DNA of 48,172 nt from Bacteroidales bacterium (GCA_017471085.1 JAFUWW010000036.1:1-48172), one strand, 5' to 3'; positions 17,330-25,283 are shown, counted from the first letter of the stretch. Notes: generated by a model from the sequence alone, not told the origin. Numbers and translations: made by a program.

Positions 17330-18282
17330 GCTCCAGCCCTCCTTTCCGCTATGCGGAGTTTCGCGCTGCGGGCGCGGGTGTTCCGCTCGATTTCTTCTTC
17401 TTCCGGGACGATGGGTTTCCGGCTGATCACCTCCAGCGGTGCGTGAACGCGTCCGAAGGTGTCTTTTTCTTCCGTCCCGTCGACATGGCCGGTGCGCATG
17501 AAATTTTTGACCATGCGGTCTTCCAGACTGTGATAGGTGATCACGACCAGCCGTCCGCCGGGTTTCAGGGAGCGGGCGGCGCCTTCCAGGAATTTCTCCA
17601 GGGAACGCATTTCCTGGTTCACCTCGATCCGTAGCGCCTGGTAAACCTTGGCCAGAACCTTGTGGGCGGCGTTGTGGGGGAGCATCTTGTCAATCGCACG
17701 GTCCAGGTCTCCGGTAGTCTCCAGGGGGGCGGAGGTACGGGCCTGTACGATGAGCCTCGCCATGTTCCGGGCTCCGTCCACCTCGCCGTACAACTTCAGG
17801 ATGCGTTCCAGGTCGGCTTCGGTGTAGGTGTTCACCACCTCGCGGGCGGTCAGTGCGGCTTCCCGGTTCATCCGCATGTCCAGCGGGGCGTCCTCGAACC
17901 GGAAACTGAATCCCCGTTCCGCCGTGTCGAACTGATGGGACGATACCCCCAGGTCGGCCAGGATTCCGTCAAACACCCCCGGCTTGACCGGGCATCTGTC
18001 GTCCTGCGCTTCAGCGAAGGATCGTCTCAGCTCTTCCGCATAGTTCTCTATAAAGCGGAAATTGTTGTGAACCAATGTCAGGCGCGGGTCTTCCGGGGCA
18101 TTGGCTATGGCATCGATGTCACGATCGAAGGCGATGACCCTCCCGCCATCGTTTAAGCGTGAAAGTAGGGCGGCGGTGTGACCACCGCCTCCGAAAGTGG
18201 CATCGGCGTATGTTCCGTCGGGATTCGTGACCAGAGCGGAAATGCTTTCCGCCAGGAGTACAGGGATATGATATTCAGACAT
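17326..18282 (-). CDS. rsmH: 16S rRNA m4C1402 methyltransferase, with palindromic insertion
   Basis: SAM-dependent N4-methylation of C1402 in 16S rRNA (formerly mraW). The N-terminal HIPVLLAESI, ATFGGGGHTAALL (SAM loop), AFDRDIDAI, DGILADLGVSSHQFD and the C-terminal RLVVITYHSLEDRMVKNF are all family blocks. 318 aa. Residues about 86-102 (RRSFAEAQDDRCPVKPG), just before DGILADLG, look inserted and correspond to two hairpins at 17978-17992 and 18002-18021. Second gene of the dcw operon, 14 bp after mraZ; overlaps ftsL by 4 bp. Confidence 0.96.
   Translation of the reverse strand: MSEYHIPVLLAESISALVTNPDGTYADATFGGGGHTAALLSRLNDGGRVIAFDRDIDAIANAPEDPRLTLVHNNFRFIENYAEELRRSFAEAQDDRCPVKPGVFDGILADLGVSSHQFDTAERGFSFRFEDAPLDMRMNREAALTAREVVNTYTEADLERILKLYGEVDGARNMARLIVQARTSAPLETTGDLDRAIDKMLPHNAAHKVLAKVYQALRIEVNQEMRSLEKFLEGAARSLKPGGRLVVITYHSLEDRMVKNFMRTGHVDGTEEKDTFGRVHAPLEVISRKPIVPEEEEIERNTRARSAKLRIAERRAGA
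17976..18024. repeat. Two adjacent palindromes in frame inside rsmH
   Basis: CCCGG(CTTGA)CCGGG at 17978-17992 resembles the truB and 12253-12278 palindromes. Directly after it, TCCTGCGCT/AGCGAAGGA at 18002-18010 and 18013-18021 form a hairpin with one mismatch. Together they account for about 17 extra residues in RsmH. Confidence 0.55.
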
Positions 18283-18296
18283 TTCGAGACCCTCCT

Positions 18297-18758
18297 TTAT
18301 TTCTTGGAGGACAGTCTCGATGCGGTTTCTTTGAACTTCTCGTCAGAGAGAAGACCGGCTTTCCGGGTTTCCGGATTCCAGATCTGGAGCTTGTAGCCGA
18401 CACCGCCGAACACTACCTCTTTGGTAATACCTGCACTCTCAAGCAGTTCTGACGGGATGTTCAGCCGGCCCAGTTTTCCGTCCGGGACGATGGTGTAGAC
18501 GCCGTCATTGTAATTGATCCAAAAATCAGCGTCTTCCGTATTCAGTTCCGGGTCTATTCCGCTCAGCACCTTGTCGCTTCTGTTCTCCCATTCCTCCGCG
18601 GAGAAAAGGTCGATGCAGCACTGCTGAACGTTCTTTTTCACGATCATGGTCATATTTTCGGAACCGCCGCGGACCATCGCTTCACGGAAGGCGGCAGGGA
18701 GCACGATGCGCCCCTTGTCGTCTACTTTTCCGCTGGCTGTTCCGTAAAATCTGACCAT
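18297..18758 (-). CDS. mraZ: Transcriptional regulator MraZ
   Basis: AbrB/SpoVT-fold DNA-binding protein that usually represses its own dcw operon and may contact RsmH, encoded next to it. Two half-repeats are visible: DDKGRIVLPAAFREAM (about 13-28) and GKLGRLNIPSELLESAG (about 93-109), the paired DxxGR blocks of MraZ. 153 aa, normal length. First gene of the long leftward operon. Four 10-bp repeats at 18804-18843, directly upstream of the -7 element, fit its operator. Confidence 0.95.
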   Translation of the reverse strand: MVRFYGTASGKVDDKGRIVLPAAFREAMVRGGSENMTMIVKKNVQQCCIDLFSAEEWENRSDKVLSGIDPELNTEDADFWINYNDGVYTIVPDGKLGRLNIPSELLESAGITKEVVFGGVGYKLQIWNPETRKAGLLSDEKFKETASRLSSKK

Positions 18759-18787
18759 AGTTGAACTTTATACTTTCACGCTGATTG

Positions 18788-18795
18788 CAAAGATA
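18788..18795 (-). promoter_or_regulatory. -7 element of the dcw operon promoter
   Basis: TATCTTTG on the minus strand, 29 bp before the mraZ ATG, matches the Bacteroidetes TAnnTTTG consensus. The region where the -33 box should lie is occupied by the MraZ-box-like repeats. Confidence 0.6.
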
Positions 18796-18803
18796 GTGAA
18801 AGT

Positions 18804-18843
18804 TTTCCATTTTCTTACACTTTTTTCCAAATTCTTCCACAAA
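18804..18843 (-). promoter_or_regulatory. Four tandem 10-bp MraZ-box-like repeats
   Basis: On the minus strand the 10-mers TTTGTGGAAG, AATTTGGAAA, AAAGTGTAAG and AAAATGGAAA follow each other with no gap, so TGGAA (once TGTAA) recurs exactly every 10 bp. MraZ is known to bind 3-4 direct repeats of this period (TGGGN in E. coli, AAAGTG-type in mollicutes). The array sits 8 bp upstream of the -7 element, where bound MraZ would block RNA polymerase. Confidence 0.7.
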
Positions 18844-18856
18844 GTTTTCAACAGCC

Positions 18857-18899
18857 AAAAAAGAACCCATCCACGAAATCGGCCCGGATCGTGGATGGG
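18857..18899 (-). terminator. Intrinsic terminator after rpoN
   Basis: CCCATCCACGA (18866-18876) and TCGTGGATGGG (18889-18899) form a perfect 11-bp stem with a 12-nt loop. On the minus strand it is followed by TTCTTTTTT (18865-18857). It ends the rpoN operon just before the mraZ operator. Confidence 0.75.
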
Positions 18900-18918
18900 A
18901 AGGGTAAAATAAGGTTTT

Positions 18919-18948
18919 CGTCCACAAAACCGGCCGATTTCATGGACG
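18919..18948. repeat. Imperfect palindrome related to the adjacent terminator
   Basis: CGTCCA (18919-18924) pairs with TGGACG (18943-18948), with partial pairing inside. It shares TCCAyGAAATCGGCC with the terminator stem at 18866-18899, but in the opposite orientation, so the 70 bp after rpoN hold two head-to-head copies of one motif. Confidence 0.5.
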
Positions 18949-18970
18949 GAAAGCAGGGTGTGGGAAAGGA

Positions 18971-20425
18971 TTAAAGCTCGCGGCGGAGGCGGGCCTTGGG
19001 GATGTCCAGCTGGGCGCGGTACTTGGCGATGGTGCGGCGGGCCACTTTGTAACCCTTGGCGGCGAGTCCGTCCACCAGTTCGTCGTCCGTGAGCGGATTG
19101 TGCTTGTTTTCGCCGTCCACCATCTCGCGGAGGGCCTTCTTGATCTCCCGGGTGGAGACCTCTTCGCCGTCGTTGTTCTCCAGCCCTTCGGAGAAGAAGT
19201 ACTTGAGCGGGAAAATGCCGAAATGCGTCTCGATCCACTTGCTGTTCACCACGCGGGAAATGGTGGAGATGTCGAATCCGGTCTTTTCGGCTATGTCCTT
19301 GAGCACCATGGGCTTGAGGGAGCTCTCGTCCCCGTCGATGAAATAGTCGTGCTGATAGTCGATGATGGCCTGCATGGTGCTGGAGAGGGTGTTCTGCCGC
19401 TGACGGAGCGCCTCGATGAACCACTTGGCGGAATCGATCTTCTGTTTCACGAAAGTGGCGGCTTCCCTGTCGGCCTTGGACTGGGATACCTTGCCCGTTT
19501 CCATGATTTCCGAGTACTTCCGGTTGATCCGGAGTTCCGGGATGGAGAAACGGGGCATGGAGAGGATGAGCTGGCCGTTTTCGTAGTCCAGGCGGAAGTC
19601 CGGCACCACCTGCTGGGCCTGGTCGTTGTACGAGTCGTCGATCTGGCCACCCGGGGAGGGGTTGAGCCGGCGGATTTCGTCCAGTACCCCCTTCATTTCG
19701 TCCTCCGACAAGTGCAGCCGGGTCATGATTTTCTGGAAATGGCGGTTCTTGAAGGCGTCGAACTGGTCCTGCACCACACGGATGGCATTGTCCACGGAAG
19801 GGGTGCGTTTCTTGTCTTCCAGCTGCAGCAGCAGGCATTCGCGAAGGTCTCTTGCCCCCACGCCGGAAGGCTCGAATTCCTGGATCACTTTCAGCAGTTT
19901 TTCCACCTCTTCGGACGATGAATCCACGCCTGCGCGGAAGGCCAGGTCGTCCACCAGGGACTCGATGTCCCTCCGGAGGTAGCCGTCATCGTCCAGCGAG
20001 CCGATGATGAAGGTGGCCACGGTACGCTCATGCTCGGAAAGATTCCGGTAGCCCAGCTGCTCCAGCAGGCTCTGGGTGAAACTCTGCTTTACGGAGAAAG
20101 TGTTGTACTCCGGCCTCTCGTCCTTGCCCCAGTTGTTGACATGCAAGTTGTAGGAAGGGATGTCATCGTCCTGCGAGCCGTAATTCTCTTCCAGGGAACC
20201 GCCGCTCTGCTCGTGCTCCTCCACCTCGGAGATGGACACGTCTCGGGGCTCGTCGTCACCGCCGCCCTGCGGGGTGTCGTCTATCACGGGATTGTCGTTG
20301 AGCACCTCCCGGACATGCTGCTCCAGGGCCTGCACCGGCATCTCTATCAGCTTGATGGTCTGAATCTGAAGCGGTGAAAGCTTCTGCTGCAGCTTTTGCT
20401 CGAGTCCCTGTTTGATGGCGGCCAT
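18971..20425 (-). CDS. rpoN: RNA polymerase sigma-54 factor
   Basis: Alternative sigma factor that needs an enhancer-binding AAA+ activator. The N-terminal region I is Gln/Leu-rich (QKLSPLQIQTIKLIEMP, about 14-30), followed by an acidic linker (about 49-85), the core-binding region, the HTH, and the RpoN box ARRTIAKYRA at about 463-472 near the end. 484 aa, normal length. Third gene of a lipoprotein-SPOR-rpoN operon: the upstream stop is 3 bp away. No activator gene is in this window. Confidence 0.97.
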   Translation of the reverse strand: MAAIKQGLEQKLQQKLSPLQIQTIKLIEMPVQALEQHVREVLNDNPVIDDTPQGGGDDEPRDVSISEVEEHEQSGGSLEENYGSQDDDIPSYNLHVNNWGKDERPEYNTFSVKQSFTQSLLEQLGYRNLSEHERTVATFIIGSLDDDGYLRRDIESLVDDLAFRAGVDSSSEEVEKLLKVIQEFEPSGVGARDLRECLLLQLEDKKRTPSVDNAIRVVQDQFDAFKNRHFQKIMTRLHLSEDEMKGVLDEIRRLNPSPGGQIDDSYNDQAQQVVPDFRLDYENGQLILSMPRFSIPELRINRKYSEIMETGKVSQSKADREAATFVKQKIDSAKWFIEALRQRQNTLSSTMQAIIDYQHDYFIDGDESSLKPMVLKDIAEKTGFDISTISRVVNSKWIETHFGIFPLKYFFSEGLENNDGEEVSTREIKKALREMVDGENKHNPLTDDELVDGLAAKGYKVARRTIAKYRAQLDIPKARLRREL

Positions 20426-20428
20426 GGT

Positions 20429-20884
20429 TTACCGGGGATAGTTGATGTACTCCTTGATGATATAGGAGGTGGGATAGGAAGATTTCAGGGCGTTATAAAT
20501 TCGCAGGGCTTCGTCCTTGGTGCGGAAATCCCCTACGGTCACTTTGTAGTTGGGGCTTTCGAAGGTGCGGTAGACGCTGATGTCCGGGTACTGGTCTTCC
20601 AGGGTTTTCACGATAGCCTCCGAGCGGCTGCGGGCCGACGGGTCGTTGTTGTAGAAAACACGGATGCGGTAGCCGGAAATCTTCTTTTCGGCGTTGGAAC
20701 TGATATACTTCTGCAAGGCCTGACGCACCGGATCCGACTGGGAGACATGGGCGAGGGGGCCGATGACGGAGAGGATGTTCTTGCCCACATAGGTGGTGTC
20801 TACCCGTGCTACGCCGGTGGTGTCCTGGGCGCGGAGAAGGGTTCCCGCCAGCAGGGCACAGAGTATGAGCAGGATTCTTTTCAT
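20429..20884 (-). CDS. Secreted SPOR-domain protein
   Basis: 151 aa from the ATG at 20884, chosen because MKRILLILCALLAGTLLRAQ is a signal peptide; an upstream ATG would put the start inside the previous gene. The C-terminal half (GYRIRVFYNNDP, then VTVGDFRTKDEALRIYNALK) is a SPOR repeat, a fold that binds denuded septal peptidoglycan. A periplasmic role near the septum or in wall remodelling is an inference. The upstream lipoprotein gene ends 1 bp before this start. Confidence 0.8.
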   Translation of the reverse strand: MKRILLILCALLAGTLLRAQDTTGVARVDTTYVGKNILSVIGPLAHVSQSDPVRQALQKYISSNAEKKISGYRIRVFYNNDPSARSRSEAIVKTLEDQYPDISVYRTFESPNYKVTVGDFRTKDEALRIYNALKSSYPTSYIIKEYINYPR

Positions 20885-20885
20885 C

Positions 20886-21353
20886 TTATCTGGAGAATTG
20901 CGAAAGGTCGATTTCATGGAATTCCAGCACTTTGCTGAGCCCGTTCTTGAGGGCTGCGCGAAGGTCTACGTCCATTTTCAGGCCTTCCAGTTTGTTGGTG
21001 CGGGCGGCATATACCAGAATGTCCAGGAGGGAAACTCCGTCGGCCAGGGTTATCGTGCAGGGGAGTTCATACACCTGATGGGACTTGCCCTGGATGGAGG
21101 TCTGGCCCGAGACGAAATGGGCCAGGGCTTTGTCTCCGTGGCGAAGGGTTCCGGTCACGTCCGACACATTGAAATGGATGGACGGATTGTCCACTTCCAG
21201 CAGGAGCATGGCATCCATGGAGCGGGTGGAGGTGGGGACGACATATTTAACCCCGGTGGAAACCAGGGAGATGTCTTTGATCTTGGTGACTGCGCAACTG
21301 CTTACCGCGAGCGCCGTGGCAAGGAGCAGCAGGATATGTCGGATTGCTTTCAT
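20886..21353 (-). CDS. LEA/WHy-like lipoprotein
   Basis: 155 aa. The signal peptide ends in a lipobox with Cys20 (ALAVSSC), so the mature protein is membrane-anchored. The body has a beta-sandwich pattern resembling the LEA-2/WHy fold: MLLLEVDNPSIHFNVSDVTGTL followed by a Q-V-Y-ELPCTI strand and a DxxxAL segment. Function unknown. First gene of the operon with the SPOR protein and rpoN; promoter element at 21361-21368. Confidence 0.65.
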   Translation of the reverse strand: MKAIRHILLLLATALAVSSCAVTKIKDISLVSTGVKYVVPTSTRSMDAMLLLEVDNPSIHFNVSDVTGTLRHGDKALAHFVSGQTSIQGKSHQVYELPCTITLADGVSLLDILVYAARTNKLEGLKMDVDLRAALKNGLSKVLEFHEIDLSQFSR

Positions 21354-21360
21354 CGCGATG

Positions 21361-21368
21361 CAAAGTTA
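21361..21368 (-). promoter_or_regulatory. -7 element of the lipoprotein-SPOR-rpoN operon
   Basis: TAACTTTG on the minus strand, 7 bp before the lipoprotein ATG, so the transcript would have almost no leader. Confidence 0.5.
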
Positions 21369-21417
21369 ATGTTTTTTTCGGGACTATTGCAGTTTTTGTA
21401 CCAAGTTGCCCGGGAGG

Positions 21418-22737
21418 CTAGGCCGTTTTGCCGATGAGGGTGGCCGAGGTGCAGTCGGTCACGATGATGTCGGCGTAATCGCCGGGCTTCTGTCCGGCGG
21501 CGGGAAATACGCACATCATGTTGTTGGAGGCACGCCCGCAGAGCTCCTGGGGATTCCGCTTGGAAGGCCCTTCCACCAGCACGCGGAGCCGTTTCCCTAT
21601 CTGCGCACGGTACCGCTCCAGTGACTTCCGGTTCTGCAGGTCGATGATTTCGTGCAGGCGGCGGTTCTTTACGTCGGCAGGCACATCGTCCGGATAGTTG
21701 CGGGCGGCGAGGGTTCCGGGACGTTCGGAATAGGCGAACATGAAGGCCCAGTCGAAGCCTACCTGTTCCATCAGGCTCAGCGTCTCGCGGTGGTCTTCCT
21801 CCGTTTCCGAGCAGAAACCGGCGATCACGTCGGTGGTGAGGCCGCACTCCGGCATCACGCTGCGGATTTTGGCCACGCGTTCCAGGTACCATTCCCTGTC
21901 GTACTTGCGGCGCATCTTCTCCAGCATCCTTGAACTGCCCGACTGGACAGGCAGGTGGATGTGCTTGCAGATGTTGTCCCACGCGGCCATGGTCTCAATG
22001 ACTTCGTCGCTGATGTCTTTGGGGTGCGAAGTGGCGAAGCGCACGCGCAGCGACGGGTCGATGGCGGCCACTCTCGAAAGCAGTCCGGCGAAATTGACGG
22101 TTTCCGTGTCGCTTTTCCAGAGATAGCTGTCGACATTCTGTCCCAGCAGGGTGATCTCCTTGTATCCTTTCCGGAAAACGTCGCAGGCTTCCCGCACGAT
22201 GGAATGCGGGTCGCGGGAACGCTCCGCCCCGCGGGTGTATGGCACGACGCAGTAGGAGCAGACATTGTTGCATCCGCGCATGATGGAGATGAAGGCCGAT
22301 ATGCCGTTCTTGTCCGTTCTCACCGGGGTGATATCGGCATAGGTCTCATCCTTTGAGAGGAGGACGTCTATCTGGGGGCTGTCCGGCGTGATGGCTTCCA
22401 GCAGGCGGGGGAGGGAACGGTAGGCGTCCGGTCCTACCACCAGGTTCACCTTCCCGGTGTCCAGCAGCTTGTCTTTCAGGCGTTCCGCCATGCATCCCAC
22501 GATGCCGACCAGGGCGGAGGGCCGTTTTTTCCGGACCTGGTTGAACACTTCTATCCGGCCCCAGATGCGCTGTTCGGCATTGTCGCGCACCGAGCAGGTG
22601 TTGGCCATGATCAGGTCGGCCTCTTCCATTTTTTCGGTACGGTCGTATCCGGCCTTCTTCAGGATGGAAAAAATAACCTCGGTGTCGTTCACGTTCATCT
22701 GACACCCGTATGTCTCGATATATGCTTTCTTGGTCAT
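21418..22737 (-). CDS. miaB: tRNA-2-methylthio-N6-dimethylallyladenosine synthase
   Basis: Radical-SAM methylthiotransferase that modifies A37 of tRNAs. The N-terminal UPF0004 cluster ligands are Cys12, Cys48 and Cys82; the radical-SAM CxxxCxxC is Cys156, Cys160, Cys163; a TRAM RNA-binding domain closes the protein (VLVEGPSKRNPQELCGRASNN onward). The start at 22737 (MTKKAYIETYGCQMN) gives 439 aa; the -7 element at 22744-22751 lies directly upstream, which rules out a longer start. Confidence 0.97.
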   Translation of the reverse strand: MTKKAYIETYGCQMNVNDTEVIFSILKKAGYDRTEKMEEADLIMANTCSVRDNAEQRIWGRIEVFNQVRKKRPSALVGIVGCMAERLKDKLLDTGKVNLVVGPDAYRSLPRLLEAITPDSPQIDVLLSKDETYADITPVRTDKNGISAFISIMRGCNNVCSYCVVPYTRGAERSRDPHSIVREACDVFRKGYKEITLLGQNVDSYLWKSDTETVNFAGLLSRVAAIDPSLRVRFATSHPKDISDEVIETMAAWDNICKHIHLPVQSGSSRMLEKMRRKYDREWYLERVAKIRSVMPECGLTTDVIAGFCSETEEDHRETLSLMEQVGFDWAFMFAYSERPGTLAARNYPDDVPADVKNRRLHEIIDLQNRKSLERYRAQIGKRLRVLVEGPSKRNPQELCGRASNNMMCVFPAAGQKPGDYADIIVTDCTSATLIGKTA

Positions 22738-22743
22738 AGACTG

Positions 22744-22751
22744 CAAAGTTA
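22744..22751 (-). promoter_or_regulatory. -7 element of the miaB promoter
   Basis: TAACTTTG on the minus strand, 6 bp before the miaB ATG; the predicted start of transcription falls at or next to the start codon. Confidence 0.5.
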
Positions 22752-22784
22752 AGCATTTTCCATGAGAATAAGCTGAAAGGGAGG

Positions 22785-22815
22785 TTGGCAATCAGTCCGG
22801 AATTTGCTAATTTTG
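22785..22815 (+). promoter_or_regulatory. Promoter of the DUF3810 gene
   Basis: TTG (22785-22787), 20-bp spacer, TAATTTTG (22808-22815): a full Bacteroidetes -33/-7 pair. The gene's ATG is only 6 bp further on, so the mRNA is predicted to be leaderless or nearly so. Confidence 0.6.
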
Positions 22816-22821
22816 CAGGAA

Positions 22822-23853
22822 ATGAAAAAAGTACACTGCATAGGCCTCTTTCTGCTGCTGTTCTGCTTCTGCTGCCGCTGGTTCACTCCGGTAGCCGATT
22901 TCTATGCGACAAGGCTGTATCCCGGCATCATGACGGCGCTTTCGTTCGCGGCTTCCATCGTCCCGTTCTCCCTGGAAGAAATGGTGGTCCTGGGGTTTGC
23001 AGGTGCTTTTCTGCTGGTCCTTGCAGGGACGCTTCTCAAGAAGAAGTCCTTCTTCCGGTGGCTGGGAAAAAGCGCCCTGGTGGTGATGTGGCTGGCGGTC
23101 TGGTTCTATCTCGGCTGGGGCTGCAACTACTTCCGGACGCCGCTGCTTCCCCGTCTCGGCATCCAGAAACAGCTTTTCCTGGAAGACACGTTCAATCAGT
23201 TCCTCTATTCTTATACAGACTCCCTGAACAAAGAATATGCGCCGCAGAGGGAACCCTTCGACCGGGATTCCCTGGAGGCCGATATCCGGTCTTTCTATCA
23301 GAAGACCCTGCCGGAAAGCGGCTATGCGAAGCTCCGGGCGTGGCAGCATCCCAAGAGGCCCCTGCTCAACCAGCTGTATTCCGCCGTGGGCGTTACCGGC
23401 TTCATGGGTCCGTTTTTCTGCGAAGTGCACGTGAACCGGGATGTCCTGGAAACGGACTGGCCCTTCACGCTGGCGCACGAAATGGCGCATCTTTCCGGGG
23501 TTACCAGTGAGGCGGAGGCCAATTACTGGGCCTATGTCTATTGCACCCGCTCGCAGGACGACCGCCTCCGGTACAGCGGCTATTACTCCATCCTTCCCCA
23601 CGTGATCACGAGCGTGCGTTCCTATATGACGGAAGAGTATTTCCGCTACTGGATCAGGACGATCAACCTGGATATCCGGGAGGAATACGCGGCGGAAGGA
23701 AAATACTGGGAAGAAAAGCGGATCGGGTGGATAGACCGAATCCAGTCCTGGCTGATGGACACCAATCTCAAGCAGAACGGCGTCAGTTCAGGAGCCAGGG
23801 AATACAATGAGGTGGTGAGCCTCATTATCACGATGGAAGCAAGCGGAAGGTAG
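22822..23853 (+). CDS. DUF3810 membrane protein with HExxH metalloprotease-like motif
   Basis: 343 aa. Three hydrophobic segments are visible in the first 110 residues (about 5-25, 40-75 and 85-105), followed by a soluble domain. That domain contains LAHEMAHLSGVTSEAEAN, an HExxH zinc site with a downstream Glu, as in gluzincin peptidases; DUF3810 proteins carry this pattern, but I know of no defined substrate. The first in-frame upstream ATG (22804) lies before the predicted transcription start, so 22822 is preferred. It ends 2 bp from the convergent upp gene with no terminator in between. Confidence 0.8.
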   Translation: MKKVHCIGLFLLLFCFCCRWFTPVADFYATRLYPGIMTALSFAASIVPFSLEEMVVLGFAGAFLLVLAGTLLKKKSFFRWLGKSALVVMWLAVWFYLGWGCNYFRTPLLPRLGIQKQLFLEDTFNQFLYSYTDSLNKEYAPQREPFDRDSLEADIRSFYQKTLPESGYAKLRAWQHPKRPLLNQLYSAVGVTGFMGPFFCEVHVNRDVLETDWPFTLAHEMAHLSGVTSEAEANYWAYVYCTRSQDDRLRYSGYYSILPHVITSVRSYMTEEYFRYWIRTINLDIREEYAAEGKYWEEKRIGWIDRIQSWLMDTNLKQNGVSSGAREYNEVVSLIITMEASGR

Positions 23854-23855
23854 AG

Positions 23856-24509
23856 CTACAGTTTTTCACCGTAGGCCAGGTCGCCGGCATCGCCCAGTCC
23901 GGGAACGATGTAGCTGTGGCTGGTGAGTTCTTCGTCTACCGCAGCTACCCAGAGTGTAACGTTGTCGTCCAGTTTTTTGCCCAGGTTGTCCAGGGCATAG
24001 TGGCTGGCGATGGGGCAGACCAGGTGGATATGGGCGGGGGTGCCGCCTTCTTCCTCCAGCTTCTGGATGGCGATCTCGATGGAAGAGCCGGTAGCCAGCA
24101 TGGTGTCGGCCAGGATCAGGGTTTTCCCTTCCAGCGAAGGGGTGGTGCAGTAATCGGCCCGGATCTTGAAATAATCGCCTTTCCCATACTTGCGGAAAGC
24201 GGCCAGGAAGGCTGTTTCGGCCGAGTCAAATACGTTCAGGATGCCCTCGTGCAGGGGAAGGCCGGCCCTCAGGATAGTGGAAATGACCAGCGGGGTGTCG
24301 TAGGTGGACACCTGTGCGATGCCCAGCGGGGTAGAGACATCCTTTATGGAATACGCCAGCGTCTTGGAAATCTCGTAGGCGAAGATTTCTCCCACCCTTT
24401 GCAGGTTGGTCCTGAAGCGGAGACGGTCTTTCTGGATGCGGACGTCACGCATCTCGGCGATGAATGTGTTGAGGACGGAGTTGTTCTCCCCGATGTTGAT
24501 GACTTTCAT
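23856..24509 (-). CDS. upp: Uracil phosphoribosyltransferase
   Basis: Salvage of uracil to UMP with PRPP. 217 aa. The PRPP-binding motif LILADTMLATGSS and the uracil-binding end SYIVPGLGDAGDLAYG are both present; STILRAGLPLHEG is the conserved flexible-loop region. A full promoter lies at 24537-24567. Convergent with the DUF3810 gene at a 2-bp gap. Confidence 0.96.
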   Translation of the reverse strand: MKVINIGENNSVLNTFIAEMRDVRIQKDRLRFRTNLQRVGEIFAYEISKTLAYSIKDVSTPLGIAQVSTYDTPLVISTILRAGLPLHEGILNVFDSAETAFLAAFRKYGKGDYFKIRADYCTTPSLEGKTLILADTMLATGSSIEIAIQKLEEEGGTPAHIHLVCPIASHYALDNLGKKLDDNVTLWVAAVDEELTSHSYIVPGLGDAGDLAYGEKL

Positions 24510-24536
24510 GTGGCTTCGAATTTACTATCCGAAGGA

Positions 24537-24567
24537 CAAATATAAGAATAAAGTCCGGGAAAGGCAA
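24537..24567 (-). promoter_or_regulatory. Promoter of upp
   Basis: On the minus strand: TTG (24567-24565), 20-bp spacer, TATATTTG (24544-24537). It fits the Bacteroidetes -33/-7 pair and begins 3 bp after the radC stop. Confidence 0.65.
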
Positions 24568-24570
24568 GCC

Positions 24571-25260
24571 TCACGGGAGCCCTCCTGTCCGCTCTTCCGA
24601 GAAGGAGAAAAAGGAACCCTCCGCCACCACCACGTGGTCCAGCAGGGAAATGCCCACCAGGGCCAGGGCTTTCCTGACGCGTTCGGTCTGGCGGATGTCG
24701 GCCTCGCCGGGGAGGGGGGATCCGGAGGGATGGTTGTGTACCAGGATGATGTGGCGGCATTGTTTCTCGATGCCCCGTTTCAGAATCCGCTGCGTGTCCA
24801 GCGGGGTGCAGTCCAGGCTTCCGGACGATATCATCTCCTTGCTTATCAGAAAATTGGCGCGGTTCAGGAACAGGACCCAGCATTCTTCATGGTCCAGGTT
24901 CTTGAGGAGGGGCAGCATGAGCTGGAACACCAGTTCCGGCGAGGTGATGGCCCGCTTCTCCACCTGCAGCAGGTCTTCGAAGGAGCGCCGGCCCAGTTCC
25001 AGGGCGGCGAGGATGGTGATGGCCTTCACTTCCCCCAGCCCCTTCTGTTTGGTCAGGAGTTCCAGCGACATGGCCGACAGTGCCGCCAGCCTGCCTCCCG
25101 TTCCGTACAGCAGTTCCTGCGCCACCTCCATCACGTTCTTCCCGCCGGTCCCGCTGCCTATCAGGATGGCCAGCAATTCGGCATTGGAGAGGGCCCTGGC
25201 GCCCTTCTCTTTCATTTTTTCACGGGGCCTGTCGGCCTTGCTCCAGTCTTTGATCCTCAT
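24571..25260 (-). CDS. radC: RadC-family JAB/MPN domain protein
   Basis: 229 aa. An N-terminal helix-hairpin-helix-like part (MRIKDWSKADRPREKMKEKG onward) is followed by a JAMM metal site, with VHNHPSGSPLPGEADIRQT giving the two His and the Asp, and DHVVVAEGSFFSFSE at the end. Despite the old name, a DNA-repair role for RadC is doubtful; biochemical function not established. Chromosomal copy with normal neighbours; no phage context. Confidence 0.93.
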   Translation of the reverse strand: MRIKDWSKADRPREKMKEKGARALSNAELLAILIGSGTGGKNVMEVAQELLYGTGGRLAALSAMSLELLTKQKGLGEVKAITILAALELGRRSFEDLLQVEKRAITSPELVFQLMLPLLKNLDHEECWVLFLNRANFLISKEMISSGSLDCTPLDTQRILKRGIEKQCRHIILVHNHPSGSPLPGEADIRQTERVRKALALVGISLLDHVVVAEGSFFSFSEERTGGLP

Positions 25261-25283
25261 ATCGCCACAATCGATTGTCCGGT

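Noticed and set aside
24571..25260. radC as a sign of a prophage or integrative element
   Set aside because: No integrase, attachment repeats or other mobile genes nearby; neighbours are housekeeping genes.
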